From: DASRJW01 sp964567755 | GTDB lineage: Bacteria; Krumholzibacteriota; Krumholzibacteriia; G020349025 | DNA length: 64,000 bases | NCBI GenBank assembly: GCA_964567755.1 | Contig: CAZMNW010000029.1 | Coordinates: forward strand, 3,292 to 67,291 | Reading direction: 5' to 3' | Shown here: one piece after another, positions 59,054 to 64,000 of the stretch | How positions within the stretch are numbered: position 1 is the first letter of the stretch | How the letters are laid out: each line of letters begins with the position of its first letter | Translations under genes and position numbers: made by a program | The notes under the pieces: generated by a model | The model's database searches: none | Told to the model about the DNA's origin: nothing | The model's input: the letters and a program-made list of their open reading frames with translations, nothing else

Positions 59054-59217
59054 ACCACAGGATTGGGATGCCACGGGCCGACCCGTGCTGGAGTGTTTCG
59101 TGACGGGTCGGGGGGCCGCGGTCGCTGCGGCATCGTTTCTCCTGGCGCGCTCAACCCAACGCTCCGGGGCGTTGCACAGGAGACAAAGGCGGGCGGGGTT
59201 TCGACTCCGCCCGCCTT
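59054..59217 (+). ncRNA. Candidate structured leader or small RNA upstream of pgl
   Basis: The plus strand from the predicted start can fold into three consecutive elements. GATGCC/GGCATC (59067-59072 with 59129-59134) encloses CCGACCCGT/ACGGGTCGG (59078-59086 with 59103-59111). TCTCCT/AGGAGA (59138-59143 with 59178-59183) encloses CAACGC/GCGTTG (59157-59162 with 59169-59174). AAGGCGGGCGG/CCGCCCGCCTT (59186-59196 with 59207-59217) closes it. The last stem is terminator-like but lacks a good T run. I cannot match it to a known riboswitch; an attenuator for pgl or an independent RNA are both possible. Confidence 0.4.
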
Positions 59218-59250
59218 GAATTGTGGCCTCCATCCCCTTGGTCGAAGACC

Positions 59251-59961
59251 ATGAGACGATGCATCGTTCTCCGCGACGCCGCGAGCGTGGAAGAAGAGGC
59301 GGTGCGACGCATCCTCCTCGCCATCGCCGGCGCACAGAAGGTTCGCGGCCAGTGCAGCCTCGCGCTCGCGGGGGGTGTGACCCCGCGCGGGATCTACGCG
59401 CGATTGGCCAGAGCGGCCGGTGCCGACTGGCGGCGCGTGCACGTCTATTGGGGTGACGAGCGCGCGGTCCCCTCCGACTCTCCCGACAACAATGCACACA
59501 TGGCACGAACCGCGTTCCTCGACCACGTGCCCATTCCCGCAGCCCAGATTCATCCGATGCCAGCCACGGCGCCCGACCTCGATGCCGCCGCGCGCGCCTA
59601 CGAGGATCTCCTGTGCGCGGATCTGGGAAGGCCCCCGTGCCTGGACCTCGTCCTTCTCGGGCTCGGCACCGATGCACACACGGCATCGCTGTTCCCGCAC
59701 AGTGCCGCCGTCCAAGAGATCGAGCGCTACGTCGTCGCCACGAAGGCGCCAGCCATCGCACCGCGGCTGACCGTGACGCCGCCGCTGCTCAATGCGGCGC
59801 GCGCACTCCTGCTTGTCGCGCACGGGACGAGCAAGGCCGGCGCGTTGCATCGCGTGCTCCACGCTGCGCACGATCCGTTGCGCCTGCCGCCCCACGCGCT
59901 CTGCCCCGAGATCCTGACCCTCCTCGCCGACCGCGCTGCGGCCGGCGACGTCCAGGCATGA
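59251..59961 (+). CDS. pgl: 6-phosphogluconolactonase
   Basis: Pgl (DevB type) hydrolyses 6-phosphogluconolactone in the oxidative pentose phosphate pathway. The 236-residue product is of normal size and shows L-A-L-A-G-G-V-T-P-R-G-I-Y, V-Y-W-G-D-E-R-A-V-P-S-D-S-P-D-N-N, L-L-G-L-G-T-D-A-H-T-A-S-L-F-P with the catalytic histidine, and R-L-T-V-T-P-P-L-L-N. ATG 59251 is used rather than a TTG ten codons upstream; the ribosome-binding site is weak (GAAG). No zwf or gnd gene is adjacent. A structured leader precedes it. Confidence 0.93.
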   Translation: MRRCIVLRDAASVEEEAVRRILLAIAGAQKVRGQCSLALAGGVTPRGIYARLARAAGADWRRVHVYWGDERAVPSDSPDNNAHMARTAFLDHVPIPAAQIHPMPATAPDLDAAARAYEDLLCADLGRPPCLDLVLLGLGTDAHTASLFPHSAAVQEIERYVVATKAPAIAPRLTVTPPLLNAARALLLVAHGTSKAGALHRVLHAAHDPLRLPPHALCPEILTLLADRAAAGDVQA

Positions 59962-60007
59962 TCTTGCGCTCCTTGACCTCGCCCGATTCCACCGCTACCG
60001 TCATCGT

Positions 60008-61642
60008 ATGGAGATCAAGCTCACCGGACTGATCAGCGGCAGCATGCGAACATGGCCCCTCGCCGCCGGCGAAACGCGCGTCGGCCGCAGCTCCGACCTC
60101 GAGGTGTCGCTCCCGGACCGCTCGGTGTCACGTTTGCACGCGCTCGTCCGTCGCGACGGCGATGTCCTCGTCCTCGAGGACTCGGGCAGCCGCAACGGCA
60201 CCACGGTGAACGGCATCCGCGTGCGGGCACCCCAGCGGCTGAATCCGAACGATCAGATCGCCTTCGGCAACGTCGCTCTCAGTGTGCAGGTGGACGATCA
60301 GCCGGTGCAGCCGGCGTTCCGCGAAGATGTGCAGCTCGACTCCACTTTCCGACTCAACTGGATGGAGCTACGACCGGCGCAGGAGAAGAGCGACGGCGTC
60401 GACCTGTCGCAGGTCCTGATGGACATGGGCGAGTTCCTGGTGCGCCATCAACCCGAAGAGGAAATTTTCCGCGCCTGCCTCGATACCGTCGAGCGCGTGG
60501 TCCCCTTCCATCGCGCCTGCCTCCTCCTCCTCGACAACGACGGCCAGCCGATCATGCGCGCGGCGCGCAGCAAGGGCGAGAACCCGAATGTGCAGCTCGC
60601 CCTCAGCCAGACGATGGTGCAGACGGTGATCACGGAACGGGCCTCGTTGCTGGTTCACGATGCCCAGGCCGACCAGCGCTTCCAGGCCCAGGCCAGCGTC
60701 ATCCTCGGCAAGATTCGCTCGGCGCTGGTGGCGCCCTTGTTCGACAATACGCGCGTGATCGGCGTTCTCTACGTCGATTCGACCGAATTCAGCCAGCCGT
60801 ACCACAAGGACCATCTCCGCCACTTGGCGCTGCTGGCCAACATCCTGGCGATCAAGATCACCAACGCGCGGTTGTTGGACATGCAGCGCGAAAAAGAGCG
60901 GATGCAACTAGAAATGGAAACGGCGCGGCGCATCCAGCGCGACCTCCTGCCGCACGCCCTGCAAGCACCGCCGGGATACGAGTTGTGCGCGCGGCTCGAA
61001 CCTTCGACCGAGGTCGGTGGCGATCTCTACGACGTCTTGCCCTTGCCCAACGGCTGCTTCGCCTTTGTGCTCGGGGATGTCGTCGGCCACGGCGTCGGCG
61101 CGGCACTCCTCATGGCCAATGTGCTCGCGGGCGTGCGGTCGCTCGCCGAGCTGTGCATGGATCCACTCGATCTCGTCAAACGCTTGGACGCGCAGATGTA
61201 TCGCTCCACCGACGCCATGAGTTATTGCACCATGTTCTTCGGCATCCTCGATGCGAAACGCCATCACCTGCACTACGTCAACGCCGGGCACGAGCCTCCC
61301 GTCATCGTGGTGCCGAATGGCAGCGTGCAGCATCTGGCTTCGACTGGCCCCCCTGTGGGTCTGCTTCCGGGTGCCGAGTTCGAAACCGGGTCGGCGGAGA
61401 TTCCTCCTGGCGGCTTGCTGGCGGCCTGGAGCGATGGCATTCCTGAAGCGCACATCGTACGCGAGGATGCGCAGCCAGACATGTTTGGGGATCACGAATC
61501 GGTGCCGTCGATCCTGGCCTCGCTGCAGGATCGCCCGATCGAGGAAATCCCGCAGGAGATTTTCGCACGCGTCGACAGCTTCCTCGACGGCAATGGCGCC
61601 CCCGACGATCGCACCCTGCTGCTGCTCCGACGCCTCGAATGA
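60008..61642 (+). CDS. FHA-GAF-PP2C (SpoIIE/RsbU-type) protein phosphatase
   Basis: The 544-residue product has three domains. FHA (~20-95) shows V-G-R-S-S, R-S-V-S-R-L-H-A, and S-R-N-G-T-T-V-N-G, and binds phosphothreonine partners. GAF (~155-305) includes A-L-V-A-P-L-F and G-V-L-Y-V-D-S. After a helical linker (R-R-I-Q-R-D-L-L-P), a PPM phosphatase (~320-544) has metal-site motifs G-G-D-L-Y-D-V, L-G-D-V-V-G-H-G-V-G-A-A and D-D-R-T-L-L. RsbU-like enzymes dephosphorylate STAS proteins to release sigma factors. A STAS protein is encoded at 30394-30813, a candidate substrate. It lies 46 nt after pgl. Confidence 0.94.
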   Translation: MEIKLTGLISGSMRTWPLAAGETRVGRSSDLEVSLPDRSVSRLHALVRRDGDVLVLEDSGSRNGTTVNGIRVRAPQRLNPNDQIAFGNVALSVQVDDQPVQPAFREDVQLDSTFRLNWMELRPAQEKSDGVDLSQVLMDMGEFLVRHQPEEEIFRACLDTVERVVPFHRACLLLLDNDGQPIMRAARSKGENPNVQLALSQTMVQTVITERASLLVHDAQADQRFQAQASVILGKIRSALVAPLFDNTRVIGVLYVDSTEFSQPYHKDHLRHLALLANILAIKITNARLLDMQREKERMQLEMETARRIQRDLLPHALQAPPGYELCARLEPSTEVGGDLYDVLPLPNGCFAFVLGDVVGHGVGAALLMANVLAGVRSLAELCMDPLDLVKRLDAQMYRSTDAMSYCTMFFGILDAKRHHLHYVNAGHEPPVIVVPNGSVQHLASTGPPVGLLPGAEFETGSAEIPPGGLLAAWSDGIPEAHIVREDAQPDMFGDHESVPSILASLQDRPIEEIPQEIFARVDSFLDGNGAPDDRTLLLLRRLE

Positions 61643-61721
61643 GCTTGCCGCGCCAGCCAGGCGCTGGAACATTGTGATCGTGGAATCGCAGCGATCGAGG
61701 ACGGCGCCGCGGGAGTGTGGA

Positions 61722-61799
61722 TGGCGGGGACGACGGGGATCGAACCCGCGACCTCCGGCTTGACAGGCCGGCGTTCTAACCAGGCTGAACTACGTCCCC
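61722..61799 (-). tRNA. tRNA-Asp (GTC anticodon)
   Basis: The minus strand folds into a full cloverleaf: acceptor GGGGACG/CGTCCCC, D-arm with AGTTCAGCCTGGTTAGAAC, anticodon stem CCGGC/GCCGG around loop C-T-G-T-C-A-A with anticodon GTC, and T-arm CGGGTTCGATCCCG. Discriminator G and an encoded CCA end the gene. The promoter lies at 61828-61856. Confidence 0.97.
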
Positions 61800-61827
61800 G
61801 ATCCATGCATCGACGAAGAGCCGAGGC

Positions 61828-61856
61828 AAGCTAGCAAATCGTGCAAACGCTGTCAA
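61828..61856 (-). promoter_or_regulatory. tRNA-Asp promoter
   Basis: On the minus strand a consensus TTGACA (61856-61851) and TAGCTT (61833-61828) are separated by 17 bp. Transcription starts near 61821, ~22 nt before the tRNA 5' end. The -35 overlaps the stop of the short-chain dehydrogenase gene. Confidence 0.8.
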
Positions 61857-62668
61857 CGCGGCGCAGCCGTTGTCGCCTGTGCATCCAGGCGCCGGCGCAT
61901 CCAGCGCCCCAGCTGCACCAACAGCAGGCGTCGCGGCAGCATGCGTCCGACCTGGACGATGACACGATTGCCTTGCCCCTGCACGACCGTGGCCGCATTG
62001 CCGCGCAACGCGGCGAGCGCCAACGCCACCGGGATCTCCGGCGGGACGGCTTCGCCCCAGCGCAAGCGGACCGAGCCTCCCGCGCGCGCGGCGAATCGCG
62101 TCGCGGTGAAACCCGGACACAGCGTGAGCACACGCACGGGGGACTGGCGAGACTCTTCCCACAGAGCTTCGCCAAAGTGCAGGACGAAGCTCTTGCTCGC
62201 GGCGTACACGGCGCTGTACGGCACCGGAATGGTCCCTGCAGCCGATGCGACCAGGAGCAGCGCACCGGATCCACGCTGCAGCGCACCGCGCAGATACGCA
62301 TGCGACAAAGCTACCAATGCGCGCACGTTGAGATCGACCATGGTCAATTGGGACGCGGCGTCGGCCGCGGCGAATCCGCCGTAGTAACCCAGGGCGGCAT
62401 TGTTGACCAACAACGCCGGGGGTTCGGCTTCGAGCCGTCGCGCCAACTCTTCGACCGCTTCGGGGTGCGCCAAATCGCACGCCTGGACCCTGCAGATCGC
62501 GCCGGCCTCGCGCGCGAGCGTGGTCGCCAGCGTCTCGAGCCGCGCCTCGTCACGTGCCACGAGCTCGAGCTGCACACCCGGTCCTGCTAGCGCGCGCGCG
62601 AAGGCCGCGCCGATTCCCGACGATGCGCCGGTGATGCAGGCGCTCGCATAGCCGCCGCGGTGGGTCAT
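61853..62668 (-). CDS. Short-chain dehydrogenase/reductase (SDR)
   Basis: The 271-residue product is a classical SDR with the Rossmann motif T-G-A-S-S-G-I-G, the N-N-A-A-L-G segment, catalytic serine region L-L-V-A-S-A-A-G, and the Y-S-A-V-Y-A-A-S-K active site. T-G-A-S-S-G-I-G-A-A-F-A-R plus V-A-R-D-E-A-R-L suggests NADP(H) preference of the DltE/YqjQ-like group. The C-terminal 30 residues are basic and could associate with membrane. Substrate unknown. ATG 62668 has GGAGG seven bases upstream; the frame open beyond that is ignored. The tRNA-Asp promoter overlaps its stop. Confidence 0.92.
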   Translation of the reverse strand: MTHRGGYASACITGASSGIGAAFARALAGPGVQLELVARDEARLETLATTLAREAGAICRVQACDLAHPEAVEELARRLEAEPPALLVNNAALGYYGGFAAADAASQLTMVDLNVRALVALSHAYLRGALQRGSGALLLVASAAGTIPVPYSAVYAASKSFVLHFGEALWEESRQSPVRVLTLCPGFTATRFAARAGGSVRLRWGEAVPPEIPVALALAALRGNAATVVQGQGNRVIVQVGRMLPRRLLLVQLGRWMRRRLDAQATTAAPR

Positions 62669-62771
62669 CCACTTGCCTCCGCCGGCCGCCCGGCACGCTC
62701 CCTGCTGCCCGGTTCGTGCCGCATGAGTCGGGTCGCGCCGCGCGACCCGGCGCACGGCGTCTGGAGGCCTC

Positions 62772-63812
62772 GTGCCGGAGAGCGGGCGGAGCGCTGCGGG
62801 CGAAATGATCGCGACGGATGGGGACGGATCCATCCACGCAACACACCACACGACTGGCGTGGGCACCGATGCGCGTCGCGAGCCGCTCGCTGCGACGCGG
62901 GTCGAAACTACGGCCGAGCCGTGCCGCGAGGAAGCAACCTTCGCACATCCTCTGGTGCTCGTCGATCCCCGCCCCGCGTCGCTGGTGGCGGTATGGAGCC
63001 TGCGGCGGCGGGGAACGCCGTTGCACCTGTTGGCATCGAGCCGCTTCGAACCCGCAATTTGGGCGCGCGGTGCACGACGACACCATTTGCCGGACCTGGA
63101 CGCACAACCACTCGCCTGGAGTGGACGCTTGCTCGAGTTGGTGGCGTACCTCGAACCACGTCCTCTGCTCGTCCCCTGTTCGCGCCGCAGTCGCGACCTC
63201 ATCCGCGACAATCAGGCGCTGCTGCGGCCGCACTACACGCTCACGCATGTGGAACCGCTCGACTTGCACGGTTATGAAGCCGAAGATTTCCGCACCGAGA
63301 AGGCGTTGCGCCGCACGGTGCTGCGCGGCGAGCCCGCGTTCGAAGTGCAGGTTGTCCTCGATGCGGCCGGGCGCTGCACGGGATCGTGCGTTCTCGCCTG
63401 GGTCGCAGACGTGCCCCCACGCGTGCTCGTCACCAGCGTCGAAGGTGCGGACATGCTGGCCAGCAGCTTGGAGTGGTTACGCGCGCGCGGGGTGCGTGGT
63501 TTCGCACGCCTCATTTGGGCTCCGGATCGCTTCGGGCGCGTCGACCTGCAAGCCGCCGGCACGATCCCCGGCAGCAGTTGGGTCCTGGCCGCCGACGACG
63601 GTGTCGACTTCCCTGCACTCTGGTACGCGAGTCTGGCCGGCATCGACATGCCGGTGCAGCAGGCGCAGTGCCAGCTCTCGCGCACGTTTCCGATGTCCAA
63701 GTCCGGTCTGCACGACGACCCACTCCCGCTCGTACCCTTGCGCGTGCCGTGGTCCATTCGCGACCCGCTCCCCTTCATCGCGGGCATCGCCAAGTCACTT
63801 CTGCGTCGCTGA
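62772..63812 (+). CDS. Degenerate ATP-grasp-like protein
   Basis: The 346-residue product resembles carboxylate-amine ligases in outline. An N-terminal pre-ATP-grasp region at ~60-150 has L-V-L-V-D-P-R-P-A-S-L, L-L-V-P-C-S-R-R-S-R-D-L-I-R-D-N. A C-terminal region at ~190-310 has E-V-Q-V-V-L-D-A-A-G-R, G-V-R-G-F-A-R-L-I-W-A-P-D-R-F-G-R-V-D-L, and a G-V-D-F-P-A-L-W-Y-like segment. The central lid is short, and the metal-site E-x-N-P pattern is replaced by V-D-L-Q-A-A-G-T, so catalysis is doubtful. GTG 62772 has GGAGG four bases upstream; ATG 62811 is the alternative. It is divergent from the SDR gene. Confidence 0.65.
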   Translation: MPESGRSAAGEMIATDGDGSIHATHHTTGVGTDARREPLAATRVETTAEPCREEATFAHPLVLVDPRPASLVAVWSLRRRGTPLHLLASSRFEPAIWARGARRHHLPDLDAQPLAWSGRLLELVAYLEPRPLLVPCSRRSRDLIRDNQALLRPHYTLTHVEPLDLHGYEAEDFRTEKALRRTVLRGEPAFEVQVVLDAAGRCTGSCVLAWVADVPPRVLVTSVEGADMLASSLEWLRARGVRGFARLIWAPDRFGRVDLQAAGTIPGSSWVLAADDGVDFPALWYASLAGIDMPVQQAQCQLSRTFPMSKSGLHDDPLPLVPLRVPWSIRDPLPFIAGIAKSLLRR

Positions 63813-63815
63813 TCC

Positions 63816-63961
63816 CCCGCACGCCCGTGACCTCCGTCTCGGCGGCGTCACGAGCGCGTCCGCGAGGGCAGGATGCCCGAGCAGCGCTCGTGCCGAGCGA
63901 TCGAGCGCGCAGGAGCGCGCGCGAGGAGCGTCCGCTGAGACGGAGGTCACGGGCGTGCGGG
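63816..63961. repeat. 146 bp element with perfect 25 bp terminal inverted repeats
   Basis: The arms 63816-63840 and 63937-63961 are exact reverse complements over 25 bases (left arm begins CCCGCACGCCCGTGACC). Inside are further perfect stems: ACGAGCGC with GCGCTCGT, GGGCA with TGCCC nested within it, and GCGCGC with GCGCGC. There is no ORF. Possible identities are a MITE-like element, a compound palindromic repeat, or a very strong bidirectional terminator after the ATP-grasp-like gene. No clear target-site duplication is visible. Confidence 0.85.
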
Positions 63962-64000
63962 CGCATCGGCTCAATGCCGCTCGGGAATGACGTCACCAGC

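Noticed and set aside
59037..59219. 60-codon plus-strand frame in the pgl leader
   Set aside because: No ribosome-binding site, runs through all predicted helices, and composition looks like a GC shadow.

Overview
The window is about 64 kb of high-GC DNA, densely packed with genes and mostly read from the minus strand. It comes from a Gram-negative bacterium. Kdo transferase and heptosyltransferase-like genes indicate a lipopolysaccharide outer membrane. Several secreted proteins carry FlgD-like, lamin-tail, CHRD and PorV-like barrel architectures. That mix is common in uncultivated FCB-group phyla such as Eisenbacteria or Krumholzibacteriota; the phylum is an inference. No phage gene, transposase, CRISPR array or rRNA is visible.

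Layout. (1) 1-4062, minus: a tightly overlapped housekeeping operon purD-purE-tsaC-like-ilvE-nrdR-tatC. (2) 4247-6539, minus: a DnaQ exonuclease with a WYL-like tail, a DUF1684 lipoprotein and an unknown protein. (3) 6540-7006: a candidate structured RNA with an intrinsic terminator. (4) 7007-9938: a 5'-nucleotidase-type lipoprotein, then two small secreted plus-strand proteins sharing a C-terminal W..VK.LY motif. (5) 10083-23664, minus: a BMP-type nucleoside/nucleobase ABC importer, a block of 35-36 bp tandem repeats, and a promoter-led operon ssnA / threonine-synthase-like / aminotransferase / YqeC-MocA-YqeB triple fusion / ygeW / carbamate kinase. I read (5) as a variant of the yge/ssnA anaerobic purine-catabolism locus, with the molybdenum hydroxylase not in view. 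(6) 23725-38990, minus: mostly envelope proteins, including beta-barrels, two CBM48 proteins, a lamin-tail/FlgD protein and a vWA membrane protein, plus a STAS protein, a DUF362 protein and a DUF4388 protein. (7) 38987-44067, minus: pyruvate phosphate dikinase and two CNNM-type transporters. (8) 44247-49777, plus: heptosyltransferase, Kdo transferase, radical SAM/SPASM protein, ATP-cone nucleoside kinase and TPR protein. (9) 49773-52142: a serine beta-lactamase-like gene between 45 bp direct repeats made from the 3' end of the next gene, which looks like an acquired island. (10) 52107-63812: branched-chain keto-acid dehydrogenase E1 fusion, squalene/phytoene synthase, hydrolase, bifunctional FtcD, metallophosphoesterase, 6-phosphogluconolactonase, FHA-GAF-PP2C phosphatase, tRNA-Asp, a short-chain dehydrogenase and a degenerate ATP-grasp protein. 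(11) 63816-63961: a compact element bounded by perfect 25 bp inverted repeats.

How the parts may work together. The importer (5), SsnA, YgeW and carbamate kinase form a plausible route from imported purines to carbamoyl phosphate and ATP. The 5'-nucleotidase could supply nucleosides outside the cell, and FtcD could take formimino groups from purine or histidine breakdown. The STAS protein and the PP2C phosphatase could be two parts of one partner-switching circuit. Promoters of the type TTGAnn, 16-18 bp, TAnnnT can be read upstream of several units, including tRNA-Asp, ssnA, the BMP operon and ftcD.
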